Shown here piece by piece: positions 49,201 through 59,554 of a stretch of DNA of 64,000 nt. The position numbers and the translations under genes are program-made. Positions within the stretch are counted from its first letter, which is position 1. Each line of letters begins with the position of its first letter. The notes under the pieces were generated by a model that was given only the letters and a program-made list of their open reading frames with translations, ran no database searches and was not told the DNA's origin. The stretch comes from Channallabes apus. Lineage: Eukaryota; Chordata; Actinopteri; Siluriformes; Clariidae. The stretch covers positions 16,422,151 through 16,486,150 of the forward strand of contig CM060118.1 of assembly GCA_030522415.1 (NCBI GenBank). Reading direction: 5' to 3'.

Positions 49201-50847
49201 ATGCAGGTTTGACAGAACTGTCCAGAAAAGCTCACATTACATGACATGAACATCAAGCAACTCAGCGGCAGCAACTTGGCATGGTTCTGAATTGACTCTT
49301 ATAGTAAAGTAGTAAAAACTTATTTTTAATAGTAAAAGGGAACCAAGTTCAAAGTAATGCCACTGGATTTAAAAATGTTGACAGTGGGGAAAATAATTAT
49401 TTGATCCCATGTAGATTTTGTAAGGTTGTCCACTTACAAAGAAATATTACAAAGTGTCTTTAATTTTTATGATACAGTAGGTTAATTTTCCATCTTATAA
49501 AATCCAGAAAAAACACATTATATAAATGTTATAAATTAAGTTGCATTTCAATGAGTTAAATAAGTATTTGATCACCTAACAAAAATAATTCTGGCTCCCA
49601 CAGGCTGGTTATGTGCTCATGTGGTACACAAATTAATTTTAAGAAGGTGCTCCTAACAACTTCCGCAGAATCTCTATCTTCCATTCAAACCTCACATTAT
49701 AGGAAAGAACAAAGAGCTGTCATAGGACGTCAGGGACAAGATTGTAGATCTTAGGCTGGAATGGGCTACAAGACCTTCAGAAAGAAGTATGGTGAGAAGG
49801 AGACAACTGCTGGAGCGTTTATTTGCAAATGGAAGAAATGAAAAGTAACTGCCAATCGGCCGCTGTCTGGAGCTCCATGAAAGACTCTGCCTCAAGGGGT
49901 ATGGATGATCATGAGAAAAGTGAGAGATCAGCCCAGGACTACATGGAAGGACCTTGTGAATGCAAGGCAGTTGGGACCACAGTCACCAAACAAACCATTG
50001 GTAACCCAATACGCCACCACGAATTGAAGCCCTTCAGCATTGCAAGGTTCCCCTCCTCAAGAAGGCACATGTTCAAGCCTGTCTCAAGTGACAATGAAAA
50101 GATAAGGATTGGTAGATACTTCTGTGGTAAGATGATAACAAAATTTAGCTCTTTGGCATCAACTCAAACAATTCTGACTATGACCCGAAGATCACCATGC
50201 CTACAGACAAGCATGGAAGTAGAAACATCATGCTTGGCGGCTGTTTCTCTAATAATGGTACAGGCCAACTTTGCCATCTTGGGGCCCAAATCTTGGATGA
50301 GAACCTTCTGAAAATGGGTTGAAGATGAGAAATCTGCATGGGATCAAATAATTATTTTCCCACTGTAAGTGTTCACATGTAGTGTACAAAAAGGGAAAGT
50401 ATATTTTCGACACAGATGTTGTCATAGCAGGTTAAACAAACAAACAAACAAAAAAACTGTACCTAACCTATATACAGTACGTGTTCATGTATGGAACAAA
50501 AATGCCCATAAAGGAACATTATTGATGGTTGAAGACACTGTACCAAATGGATAATGAACCAAAAACTGTTATGTGGTCTATGTATTTAAGATTACAATGA
50601 ATTGGCATTGGATGTACTGGTGATTTCGATGATGGAGTAGAAGTTTTGTTGAATTAGTTTGTAAAAGATTTTGATGAATTCAAAACAAATACCAGGTTTG
50701 AACAAAATATTCCTTTTCTCTTTCTTTCCTTTTCTGTTCTCACAGAATCCAGCCCCATACACTGCTCCAGATGTACTTAAAACCTCTGACTCCACCATTC
50801 AGTTCAACATCAATAAGGCAACTGACTCAAGTGCCAACTTCCTGTAA
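39353..50847 (+). CDS. Unrecognised single-pass membrane protein with two Ig-like domains and PPAY tail, 8 coding exons
   Basis: Exons 39,353-39,395, 39,774-40,067, 40,227-40,511, 43,030-43,238, 43,666-43,797, 44,260-44,373, 44,498-44,584 and 50,746-50,847 give 421 uninterrupted codons. Residues 1-18: signal peptide ([18 protein letters not shown]). 22-112 and 113-207: two Ig-V-like domains ending FDDQGTYTV and [10 protein letters not shown]-glycosylation sites NLT and NVS lie in the second. 212-234: transmembrane segment, then [11 protein letters not shown], a likely palmitoylation cluster. 266-269: PPAY, a WW-domain (NEDD4-type) ligand. 278-421: Pro/Tyr/Asn-rich tail. Domain 1 has no Cys and domain 2 only one, so the normal Ig disulfide is absent. 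A second gene copy starts at 63,106. A surface receptor or adhesion role is inference; I do not recognise a named gene. Confidence 0.88.
39774..40067 (+). CDS. Membrane-protein gene 1, first Ig-like domain
   Basis: One phase-1 exon codes one domain, the usual Ig exon plan. It has [10 protein letters not shown] (B strand), VLWSR (C strand with the core Trp) and [14 protein letters not shown] (F strand), but no cysteine. Confidence 0.9.
40227..40511 (+). CDS. Membrane-protein gene 1, second Ig-like domain
   Basis: Phase 1 on both sides. Begins [19 protein letters not shown] and ends [24 protein letters not shown] single Cys (QGCVAG) stands before the B strand; its usual F-strand partner is Leu/Thr. 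Confidence 0.9.
40741..40835 (+). mobile_element. SINE body fragment
   Basis: gcatgttctccccatgcttg, ccccagtttcttcccacag, agtccaaagatatgcag: the body of a common fish tRNA SINE, also seen at 52,797-52,855. The tRNA head is missing. Confidence 0.55.
41040..41330 (+). mobile_element. Tc1 family F relic
   Basis: Plus-strand traces ccaaggccctgtgcacaaag, acttcaaccccaatt and cttgtggcggaatgggc match the C-terminal part of a Tc1 transposase; the family recurs at 59,000-59,470. Strongly degraded; gene intron 4. Confidence 0.65.
42228..42310 (-). mobile_element. L2 LINE 3' end, truncated
   Basis: ttttatttctatagcgcttt and cattgtctcaaaacagcttt match the 3' end of the L2 at 13,745-13,800. The tail consists of ttcaa repeats on the plus strand. 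Confidence 0.75.
42624..42872 (-). other. Unassigned 82-codon open frame
   Basis: Starts [20 protein letters not shown], which looks like a signal peptide, and continues with three cysteines without a recognisable domain. It lies antisense in an intron and shadows no gene. It may be a processed-gene remnant or chance. Confidence 0.2.
43030..43238 (+). CDS. Membrane-protein gene 1, transmembrane and PPAY exon
   Basis: Codes [19 protein letters not shown], then [16 protein letters not shown] and [18 protein letters not shown]. Donor ccg|gtaaca. Reading through the donor adds [22 protein letters not shown], so intron retention would give a short-tailed form. Confidence 0.9.
43666..43797 (+). 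CDS. Membrane-protein gene 1, tail exon 1
   Basis: 44 codons, phase 0 at both ends: [32 protein letters not shown]. Acceptor ttacag, donor gtaaga. Confidence 0.85.
43921..44212. mobile_element. hAT-type MITE
   Basis: Ends cagaggtcgg and ccatctctg, flanked by tttatcaa (43,913-43,920) and ctcatcaa (44,213-44,220), an 8-base duplication with two mismatches. 292 bases, no coding capacity; tail intron. Confidence 0.75.
44260..44373 (+). CDS. Membrane-protein gene 1, tail exon 2
   Basis: 38 codons, phase 0: [35 protein letters not shown]. Acceptor atttag, donor gtaaga. Confidence 0.85.
44498..44584 (+). CDS. Membrane-protein gene 1, tail exon 3
   Basis: 29 codons, phase 0: [28 protein letters not shown]. 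Acceptor ttgcag, donor gtactt. A 6.2-kb transposon-filled intron follows. Confidence 0.85.
44631..46238 (+). mobile_element. Tc1-like transposon, family A copy 3
   Basis: Same inverted repeats as at 3,021 and 20,869, here in the direction of the host gene. It sits inside a TA microsatellite (44,616-44,630 and 46,239 on), which gave many TA targets. Confidence 0.95.
45010..46020 (+). pseudogene. Tc1 transposase, frameshifted
   Basis: [14 protein letters not shown] to AKK, then the same seventh A as in the copy at 3,239 shifts the frame near 45,421. [12 protein letters not shown] follows in the next frame, a TAA replaces Gln after STVY (45,665), and the second Asp is Tyr (QQYN). A TGA after AELQQL adds a further stop. 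Confidence 0.92.
46239..46295. repeat. (TA)n microsatellite
   Basis: Pure TA between the Tc1 and the hAT element; it is the target of both. Confidence 0.93.
46296..47332 (-). mobile_element. hAT transposon, non-autonomous, with internal foldback
   Basis: Ends taggggtgggcgatata and its inverse. Flanks atatatat (46,288-46,295) and atatacat (47,333-47,340) fit an 8-base duplication. It holds one BED-finger frame and a CpG-rich inverted repeat at 46,739-46,790 and 47,138-47,190. Confidence 0.85.
46500..46724 (-). pseudogene. BED zinc-finger exon of hAT transposase
   Basis: [50 protein letters not shown]. The H-x4-H end is intact, but the first Cys pair is spaced CxxxxC instead of CxxC. Confidence 0.75.
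47590..49022 (-). mobile_element. Tc1-like transposon family G
   Basis: The right end cttttgattgggactg stops at 49,022 before TA; the left 45 or so bases are lost. Minus-strand transposase pieces: [39 protein letters not shown] and [19 protein letters not shown], in broken frames. A solitary end is at 28,350. Confidence 0.87.
49382..50365 (+). mobile_element. Tc1-like transposon family H, decayed
   Basis: Ends cagtggggaaaataattatt and its inverse (attattttcccactg, ending 50,365 before TA). The inside keeps only traces of transposase (tagatcttaggctggaatgg, catcatgcttggcggctgtt) with many stops. Confidence 0.85.
50746..50847 (+). CDS. Membrane-protein gene 1, last exon
   Basis: Acceptor ctcacag. 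Codes [20 protein letters not shown] to SSANFL-stop (TAA 50,845-50,847), in phase with the earlier tail exons. Confidence 0.85.
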   Translation, partial: NPAPYTAPDVLKTSDSTIQFNINKATDSSANFL

Positions 50848-51372
50848 TTTCTGCTCCCTCTTGGCTATTACTTGAACTACAAAAAACATGCACTTGTTCA
50901 GTGTAAAGTACTGATGCAAATGATGTACAATAAGGTAGACTGGGAAGTCAAAATTTACTTAGGCCTAACTCGTAGTATGCAGGTGTCTTTAACTAATGTA
51001 CTATGTTCATACAATTTTAAAGAATGACATGAATTTTTTTTTTTTTTTATGTTTTTCTTATGCAAGAAATTTTTTCAAATAAGTTTTTTTTTTAATGCCA
51101 TGTTCCTATTAGTGGATTTATTTTTTTTCTTCTTTTACCTCAACCTTTACATGATTTATTTAAAAAAAAAATCGTTGTGAATTTGGGATACTGAGTGAAA
51201 TTCTTTACATATTTAGGCATATGTAGCTCACAAAGTCTGTGTAGTCAAATTTTCTTAGAAACACAGACTGCATGAAAAAAGCAAATGTTAAAATATAGGC
51301 TTGTTTTTAAAGCAATGCCTTTTACAAGCCTATATTTTAGTGTACTTATCATTGTTGTTGTTAGTCTACATG
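50848..51372. other. 3' UTR of membrane-protein gene 1 and spacer
   Basis: AT-rich without open frames. No canonical AATAAA is seen; caaataag at about 51,076 is the nearest variant. The true 3' end cannot be fixed. Confidence 0.4.
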
Positions 51373-51374
51373 TA

Positions 51375-52673
51375 CACTCACCTAAAGGATTATTAGGAAA
51401 ACCATACTAAGACGGTGTTTGACCCCCTTTCACCTTCAGAACTGCCTTAATTCTACGTGGCATTGATTCAACAAGGTGCTGAAAGCATTCTTTAGAAATG
51501 TTGACCCATATTGATAAGATAGCATCTTGCTGTTGATGGAGATTTGTGGGATGCACATCCAGGGCACGAAGCACCAAATCCCAAAGATGCTCTATTGAGT
51601 TGAGATCTGGTGACTGTGTGTGCCATTTTAATACAGTGAACTCATTGTCATGTTCAAGAAACCAATTTGAAATGATTCGAGCTTTGTGACATGGTGCATT
51701 ATCCTGCTGGAAGTAGCCATCAGAGGATGGGTACATGGTGGTCATAAAGGGATGGACATGATCAGAAACAATGCTCAGGTAGGCAGTGGCATTTTAACGA
51801 TGCCCTATTGGCACTAAGGGGCCTAAAGTGTGCCAAGAAAACATCCCCCACACAATTACACCACCACCACCAGCCTGCACAGTGGTAACAAGGCATGATG
51901 GATCCATGTTCTCATTCTGTTTACGCCAAATTCTGACTCTACCATTTGAATGTCTCAACAGAAATCATGACTCATTAGACCAGTCAACATTTTTACAGTC
52001 TTCAACTGTCCAATTTTGGTGAGCTCGTGCAAATTGTAGCCTCTTTTTCCTATTTGTAGTGGAGATGAGTGGTACCCGGTGGGGTCTTCTGCTGTTGTAG
52101 CCCATCCGCCTCAAGGTTGTGCGTGTTGTGGCTTCACAAATGCTTTGCTACCTCGGTTGTAACGAGTGGTTATTTCAGTCAAAGTTGCTCTTCTATCAGC
52201 TTGAATCAGTCGGCCCATTCTCCTCTGACCTCTAGCATCAACACGGCATTTTCGCCCACAGGACTGCCGCATACTGGATGTTTTTCCCTTTTCACACCAT
52301 TCTTTGTAAACCGTAGAAAGTGCAGACTGGATACTTCGCTGTGGCGACCCCTTGCCGGGAGCAGCCGAAAGACCAACAACAACAACTTTGTAAACCCTAG
52401 AAATGGTTGTGCGTGAAAATCCCAGTAACTGAGCAGATTGTGAAATACTCAGACCGGCCCGTCTGGCACCAACAACCATGCCAGGCTCAAAATTGCTTAA
52501 ATCACCTTTCTTTCCCATTCTTACATTCAGGTTGGCGTTCAGGAGATTGTCTTGACCATGACCACGACCACACCCCTAAATGCATTGAAGCAACTGCCAT
52601 GTGATTGGTTGATTTAGATAATTGCATTAATGAGAAATTTAACAGGTGTTCCTAATAATCCTTTAGGTGAGTG
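51375..52673 (-). mobile_element. Tc1-like transposon family I
   Basis: TA-flanked (51,373-51,374, 52,674-52,675), ends cactcacctaaaggattatt and inverse. The minus strand reads MGKKGDLSNFEPGMVVGARR, ISQSAQLLGFSRTTISRVYK, then, after a gap, YFQQDNAPCHKARIISNWF and SPDLNSIEHLWDLVLRAL. A SINE-tail insertion at 52,320 breaks the frame. Confidence 0.92.
52320..52385 (+). mobile_element. SINE/RTE tail-only insertion
   Basis: 66 bases: gactggatacttcgctgtgg, gggagcagccgaaagacc and caacaacaac. It is flanked by an 18-base duplication (52,302-52,319 and 52,386-52,403, one mismatch), so it inserted by itself as a 5'-truncated copy in the Tc1 of family I. Confidence 0.9.
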
Positions 52674-52731
52674 TAATATGTTCTCATTTGTTAATTGTTC
52701 TTTTTAATTACCCTGAAAGAGTTTTCTATAA

Positions 52732-52865
52732 TGGCATGGTTGTGTAGTGGATAGACCTGTGGCCTAGCATCTCCAGGGTCGAGGACTGAATTCCTGCCTC
52801 AGGTTTGTGTGCGTGGAGTTTGCATGTTCTCCTTGTGTTTGGTGTGTTTCCTTTGTGGTGTCAAG
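52732..52865 (+). mobile_element. tRNA-derived SINE
   Basis: Head atggttgtgtagtggatag (A-box) with a diverged B-box (gtcgaggactgaattcc), then tgtgcgtggagtttgcatg and tctccttgtgtttggtg. Different from the tRNA-Gly SINE at 19,331. Confidence 0.7.
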
Positions 52866-54458
52866 GGATGGGAAATATTACACAGAAAGTAAACATTCGG
52901 TTCTCGAAATTGATTTGTTGAAAGCAGGAAAAATGGGCAAGCATAAGGATCTGTGCCACCAAATTGTGATGGCTAAATTCTACGTATATGGCATTTTCCA
53001 AAACAACAGGTTTTGTCTGGGTGTTCCTGGTATGGGGTGGTTGGTACATACCAAAAGTGATCCATGCAAGGACAGCCAGTGAACTGGCAAGTGTCATCAC
53101 CTAACAATGTGCAAGGGGAGCTGCAAAAAAATATACTGTAGCAATGCTGTACAGTACAGTACAGACTTGAGGCAGAGAAAAGGTCTACTTGCAGGAAGTC
53201 AGGTTAAGTACCAGAAAAGCTTTAAATTGCAAACAATTTCAAAATAAAATCCCAAAATTTAGTTTTTAGATGTTCTCAGCATTTAAACATTTACATTGCT
53301 TCTTAGATGTTGCCGAACACTTGTACTCCTTTTTTTTTTTTTGGCTTGAGTGATTCTTGGGCATAAATGATATTTACTTTTGAGCATAGTAAACCTAAAT
53401 ATGTTTGTCCTTGTTATATGATTCATTTAATAAACATTTCATATCATTTGCAGAGACATAGCTACAAGATATTTTAGGGGGCAGCTATCTGTGGCTCCTC
53501 TAAGGTTTTGTATCATGTGTATTACCTCAGGAAATGTTAGGTTTTTTTTGTTGTTGTTGCTGTCTAGCAGATGCAATCCCACAAATTGTCATTAACCTTT
53601 ATATTGTAACTCATGTCAAATAACTTCATAAGAGCATAAGCTGAAGGTAATATAAAGATGTTTCATTTATATGACCTTCAACTGCATTATCATTAATTAA
53701 AAAGTGTGCCGCTTTTATTTCATGACTAATGTGTGGTAATGTCATAGATCTTAGCAGTAAGTAAACATAAAATGCATAAAGTTTTGAGAAATGTAGTACT
53801 ATTTTAGCCACATTATAGAAGTATGTAGTGTATACAAGCATAGATCATATAATCATTATATTAAAAAATGACTGTTAAAATTTGTTGTCGTCATTATTAT
53901 TATTACCACCCCAAAATGTTCTTACTTGTTATCATTTTTGTTTATTCTCCTGGAAGTCTTATTACATATTACTCTCATTGCTTCATGAAATATTTTGGGT
54001 TTTTTCCCCCTTAAAAATTGTGGTAAGAACTGGCCTGGGGCAGCAAGCAGTTGCCTGCCTTTTCTGTTGAGGCAGGTGGGACAGAACAGCAGTGGCACAA
54101 AAGCTCAGCTGGATGACAGGGTAAATGAGGTTGCTGCTGAGGTTGTTGCATAAACAACCAATTTTTAAAATGTATCTTTAGGTATTTTAGCATGTACCTA
54201 GTGTTGATTTAGAATACAGGGTTTGAGTCCAACATGACTCATATAAACAGTTATGGGAGTTATTTCAACACTGGAGTATTTACTGTGTTCTTTGTGTACT
54301 CTGTCACAGTATAACATTTGTTTTTTGCTTTTTGTTTGATTTAACCTACACAATTACATTTAATATAAGGAAATAAGGGGTGAGTCAAGACTTTCACACA
54401 CTAATGCAATAAACAAGAAGACATTTGACACAGTAAACGGGATGAAATATGAATATGC
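52866..54458. other. Intergenic stretch, nothing assignable
   Basis: AT-rich, no gene signature and no repeat I can name. Confidence 0.5.
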
Positions 54459-54476
54459 TGAGTATATCATAGAATG

Positions 54477-54554
54477 CTGTTTGTCTTTTAGCTGCTCCCG
54501 GCAAGGGGTCGCCACAGCGGAATATCCACCTACCACTGAGCTACCAGTGCCCCC
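54477..54554 (-). mobile_element. Minimal tRNA-Gly SINE, head fused to tail
   Basis: The minus strand reads gcactggtagctcagtggta directly followed by ggatattccgctgtggcgac and gggagcagctaaaagac. The middle of the SINE is absent. An 18-base duplication with one mismatch (54,459-54,476 and 54,555-54,572) flanks it. Confidence 0.9.
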
Positions 54555-55004
54555 TGAGTACATCATAGAATGAGGGCCACAAATTGTTAGAACAGTCTTA
54601 TGGACAGATGGGTGGATTAATTGATGGATTGATTGATTGTGGGATAATTTATATGAATTATTTCCCTTCTGCCCTGCCCAGTGCCCAGACCCTACATAGG
54701 ATTTAATAGAGTAGAGTATATTACATATACTGTATACATATTGGTACATTTAGTACCAAACCAAACATGCCCTAAGTATTGGTATAAACCATAAAAATGG
54801 GTGATGCAATATTTATTAATTGATCAACATTAAACATTACAATCGATGGCACTCAGCAGTAGTATAAGTCGAATACCACACTCCAGCTGGGGGAAGGGTT
54901 CATAACTCCTTATTTAACCCTCACATATGGTTAATTTTCTGACCATTCGCTGTCATTTTTACCACATGTTTAACGACATTATTTTGTTTGTTTGTTTGTA
55001 TATA

Positions 55005-56361
55005 CAGGTCCTTCTCAAAAAATTAGCATATTGTGAAGTTCATTATTTTCTGTAATGTACTGATAAACATTAGACTTTCATATATTTTAGATTCATTACA
55101 CACAACTGAAGTAGTTCAAGCCTTTTATTGTTTTAATATTGATGATTGTGGCATACAGCTCATGAAAACCAAAATCCCTATCTCAAAAAATTAGCATATT
55201 TCATCCGACCAGTGTTTTTAATAACAAAAAAGTCAACCTTCAAATAATTATGTTCAGTTATGCACTCAATACTTGGTCGGGAATCCTTTTGCAGAGTCTT
55301 GTGTCTCTCAACTTTCTCCTCACAATATCCCACAGATTCTCTATGGGGTTCAGGTCAGGAGAGTTGGCAGGCCAATTGAGCACCGTAATACCATAGTCAG
55401 TAAACCATTTACCAGTGGTTTTGGCACTGTGAGCAGGTGCCAGGTTGTGCTGAAAAATGAAATCTTCATCTCCATAAAGCTTTTCAGCAGATGGAAGCAT
55501 GAAGTGCTCCAAAATCTCCTGATAGCTAGCTGCATTGACCCTGCCCTTGATAAAACACAGTGGACCAACACCAGCAGCTGACATGGCACCCCAGACCATC
55601 ACTGACTGTGGGTACTTGATACTGGACTTCAGGCATTTTGGCATTTCCCTCTCCCCAGTCTTCCTCCAGACTCTGGCACCTTGATTTCCGAATGACATGC
55701 AAAATTTGCAACCTGTAGCCCATTTCCTGCACACGCCTGTACACGGTGGCTCTGGATGTTTCTACTCCAGATTCAGTCCACTGCTTCCGCAGGTCCCCCA
55801 AGGTCTGGAATCGGTCCTTCTCCACAATCTTCCTCAGGGCCCGGTCACCTCTTCTCGTTGTGCAGCGCTTTCTGCCACACTTTTTCCTTCTCACAGACTT
55901 CCCACTGAGGTGCCTTGATACAGCACTCTGGGAACAGCCTATTCGTTCAGAAATTTCTTTGTGTGTCTTACCCTCTTGCTTGAGGGTGTCAATGATGGCC
56001 TTCTGGACAGCAGTCAGGTCGACAGTCTTACCCATGATTGCGGTTTTGAGTAATGAACCAGGCTGGGAGTTTTTAAAAGCCTCAGGAATCTTTTGCAGGT
56101 GTTTAGAGTTAATTAGTTGATTCAGATGATTAGGTTAATAGCTCGTTTAGAGAACCTTTTCATGATATGCTAATTTTTTGAGATAGGGATTTTGGGTTTT
56201 CATGAGCTGTATGCCATAATCATCAATATTAAAACAATAAAAGGCTTGAACTACTTCAGTTGTGTGTAATGAATCTAAAATATATGAAAGTCTAATGTTT
56301 ATCAGTACATTACAGAAAATAATGAACTTCATCACAATATGCTAATTTTTTGAGAAGGACC

Positions 56362-56363
<2 letters not shown>
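55005..56363 (-). mobile_element. Tc1-like transposon family J
   Basis: Inverted repeats of about 210 bases start caggtccttctcaaaaaatt and hold a second, inner copy of ctcaaaaaattagcat. TA precedes it (55,003-55,004); TG follows. Structurally the most complete Tc1 of the window. Confidence 0.93.
55258..56035 (-). pseudogene. Tc1 transposase, frameshifted
   Basis: MGKTVDLTAVQKAIIDTLK, GKTHKEISERIGCSQSAVSR (helix-turn-helix), then a frame change near 55,700 to SVMVWGAMSAAGVG, FIFQHNLAPAHSAK and [19 protein letters not shown]. The second catalytic Asp is Asn (QHN), and the first Asp segment is not readable. Confidence 0.9.

Positions 56364-56411
<48 letters not shown>
56364..56411. repeat. (TG)n(TA)n microsatellite
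   Basis: Directly follows the Tc1 right end. Confidence 0.9.
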
Positions 56412-56414
<3 letters not shown>

Positions 56415-58769
56415 TGTTAATCATACATTTGTTAGTGACTATAAAACATATGTATGATTAATATTTAATTAATGTTTAACTTATGTCATTTATTTAATTG
56501 TTGATGGCTAGATTTAGATTGTTGGACCACCCTAAAAGGTGATGCTATGGCTGGTGCACAGGGGAAATGGGATTGACTTTGCAATTAAAGCAAAATGCAG
56601 GTCAGGCTTGTTCCTCCTCATAGTACCAACAAATGTGAGGTTTCCCTACAGCAGTTGCTGACCAAATAATCATAAGATCCAAAGTTGTCATAGTTCTAAT
56701 AACACCACCAAATCAGCCGAGGTATAGGGGCTCAGATAAAGCATTAACACAACCGTCTGGGAATTGATTGGCTAATTACTTTGTTTGGAGATGCTTACAG
56801 AAGCCTGCACAAGTGGGTATTCCTGTTTGACTCCATTGTTCAGGTCAACATCCTGTGTATCTTATTTTGTCGTCACAAATGCAGTAGCTTATTATATAGT
56901 TTTTTTGCATATGTTTGCCAATACTATGTATGTCATCAACCAGTTATATTTGTAAAAAAAAAAAAGAAGTATTGAGCTCTTGTGATCATTATTTTTTGCG
57001 GCAATTAACTCTTGTCTGCTCATCAATCATTCTCCCACTCTCAGCTTGATTGCTCTGAATAAATGTGAAAAATTATATTAAGTAAAAATATAAAGTACTC
57101 CTCATATCTTGCTAGAAGACTTAGACTCTACTGTATGTACAGTGATTTATGCAACATGTGCAAATGTACTGTACATGGAAATACAGTACATTTGTCTGTA
57201 TTGTTGTTTATTTTTCTAGCTTAGATTTATTAAATTTATTTTTGTGGTAATATTCATTTATTTTCTCGCTCAGAATTAATATCAATTGTTATTTTGTATT
57301 AATTGTTTTATCAATTTGTTTAATCATTTGTGCTAGAACAAGAGCAGCATGCTATCGATAAACATTATTAAATACTGTAATAATATAATTTTGTTTTGCA
57401 TCTAAATTTTTTAACATTTGCAAACTTTTCCTTTAGTTTTCTTTAAGAAATCAAGATACAAACTCACAGAGTCCAGTATATTTGTCATCTTGTTGTTTAG
57501 CTAATGTAATAAATTATCAATTTCTCAGAATAACAATACTATGTCAGGAATATTATTTCTCTGTATACAGGAATTACATATCAAATTATGGCTCAAGTTT
57601 ACTAGGAAATGCCATTTTACTGAACGTTAGCATGTCTGTGATGCAGTTCATGAAGGCAGTTAATATTTGTAGGCACGAGGGGCAGCCATCTGATAAAACC
57701 TTAAACATTATCCATGGTGGCCATTGGATGAATAATGTCCACAAAGTCCACATCACCTTCGTTAGGGAGTATCTTGAGAATTTCTAAAAAATTTACAAAC
57801 ATATTTTATAAAGACTATAGTTGCCCTAATTTAAATGAATTAGACACTGAACCTGTGTCTAAGTCTAAGTGGCAAATGTTTAATGCACAATCTGCTGTAA
57901 TATCTACAATATTTATTATTTATTTATTTACAATTATAACATCCTCTGGAATAGGACTTTTTCTAATTTTTTTTTTACTCTTTTGCCATTGACACAGATT
58001 ATGCACACAAAATAATTTTAGTGTATTAACTGAATGCATGTTAAACATACCTCAACCAATTAAATTCATTATTTTAATTAATGGCATATGCATTACCATA
58101 AAAAGTAGGGACAAAAATATGGACTCCTCCTCCTCACATTGTCATTATCATCATCACCAACAACAAATATAACCGGGAAAATTCTCACAGAAACATTCAT
58201 AATTTTACCAGCAGGAGAGATTATTTTTATTATCCATCTGAGTGTTTTCCTAAATTAGTGCTGCAATGTATCTTTATGTTAGGTTTTAAACTTTTATTCT
58301 TGCTGTTCTTTGGAAGGTCATGCACCCTATTTAAACTGCTCCTGCACACACATAGCTAGACCCTTTATTTAGCTCTTTATCCCCTGAGACTGGAGTGGGG
58401 ATGACTCTGTAACATGTTTAGAATGGCCAGTGATTGACAGAAGGAGTGTGCAAAACACTACACCTGAAAAAAGATGGGTTTATTAATAGAGCAGCTATCC
58501 ACATGACCACATGACCATGCACTAGACCTTTAAAAAAAAACATTCTGCTAGGCAGCTATTAAAAAAAAAAGTTTTTAGAATGGTGTGGATAGGTCTTTAA
58601 ACTATTGTGAAATGATATTTGATCCAGTTAATACAGTATGTGCAATATAAAAAAGCCTGATCTGTAAGAACTGACACTGATTTTTCAAATGTCATTATTC
58701 TTTTTAAATTGTTTGCGAGTATTACTGTCTGTTCACTTTGTAGTTTTTATATTTACCGTTAATTCTTAC
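56412..58769. other. Intergenic stretch, nothing assignable
   Basis: AT-rich. The open frames at 57,482-57,787 and 57,735-57,992 show no domain, start context or splice pattern that I would trust. Confidence 0.5.
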
Positions 58770-58955
58770 ATTTAGGCATTTGGCAGACGCTCTTATCCAG
58801 AGCGACTTACAATTTTTTTTTTTATCTCATTATACATCTGAGCAATTGAGGGTTAAGGGCCTTGCTCAAGGGCCCAACAGTGGTTGTGGGGTTTGAACCT
58901 GGAATCTTCCGAACCGTAATCCAATGCCTTAACCACTGAGCTACCCCTGGCCCTA
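58770..58955 (-). mobile_element. tRNA-derived SINE with conserved hairpin tail
   Basis: The minus strand reads ggggtagctcagtggttaag (A-box), ggttcaaacccc (B-box), then gggcccttgagcaaggccc and the tail gtaagtcgctctggataag with gcgtctgccaaatgcc. This tail is shared by many fish SINEs and L2-clade LINEs. Confidence 0.85.
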
Positions 58956-58976
58956 CAATGTTAATGGTATTATAAC

Positions 58977-59480
58977 AGTGGATGCAATTAGGAATGGCAA
59001 CAACTCAGCCACGAAGTGATAGGCCTAGGCATAGTGCACAGAGGTCGACAACTTTCTGCTTTGAATCAATAGCTAGAGACCACCAAACTTCATGTCGCCT
59101 TTGGATTAGCTCAAGAACAATGTGTAGAGAGCTTCATGGAATGGGCTTCTCTTAATGCTTTTGACATTTTAGACTATTTTCATACTCCCTACTTTCTGGG
59201 AACAGTTTGGGGATGGCCCCTTCCTGTTTCAACACGTCTGTGTCCTGACTTCAACCTGATAGAACACCTTTGGGAAGAGTAAGAGTAGAGCAAGACCTTC
59301 TCGTCCAGCATTAGTGTCTGACCTCACAAATGCGCTCCTGAAAGAATGGTGAAAAATTCACATAAACACACTCTTAAACATTATGGAAAGTCTTCCCAGA
59401 AGAGTTGAAGCTGTCATAGTTGCAAAGGGTGGGTCAGCATCATATTAAATCCCACTAATTAAGAATGGGATGTTACTTAA
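58977..59480 (+). mobile_element. Tc1 family F, internally deleted
   Basis: Plus-strand traces: gagcttcatggaatgggctt, cagtttggggatggcccctt, DFNLIEHLWEE and LPRRVEAVIVAKGG before SASY-stop. Large internal gaps. Confidence 0.75.
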
Positions 59481-59554
59481 ATTAATTTGCATGTGAGGGC
59501 AGGGGAGTGAATACTTTTGGCAATATACAGTGGTGTATACAGTATATATACCTG

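Noticed and set aside
57482..57992. Possible small genes
   Set aside because: Open frames in AT-rich DNA without recognisable domains, splice support or codon bias.
58885..58955. tRNA-like sequence on the minus strand
   Set aside because: Head of a SINE; the acceptor stem does not pair and the conserved SINE tail follows.
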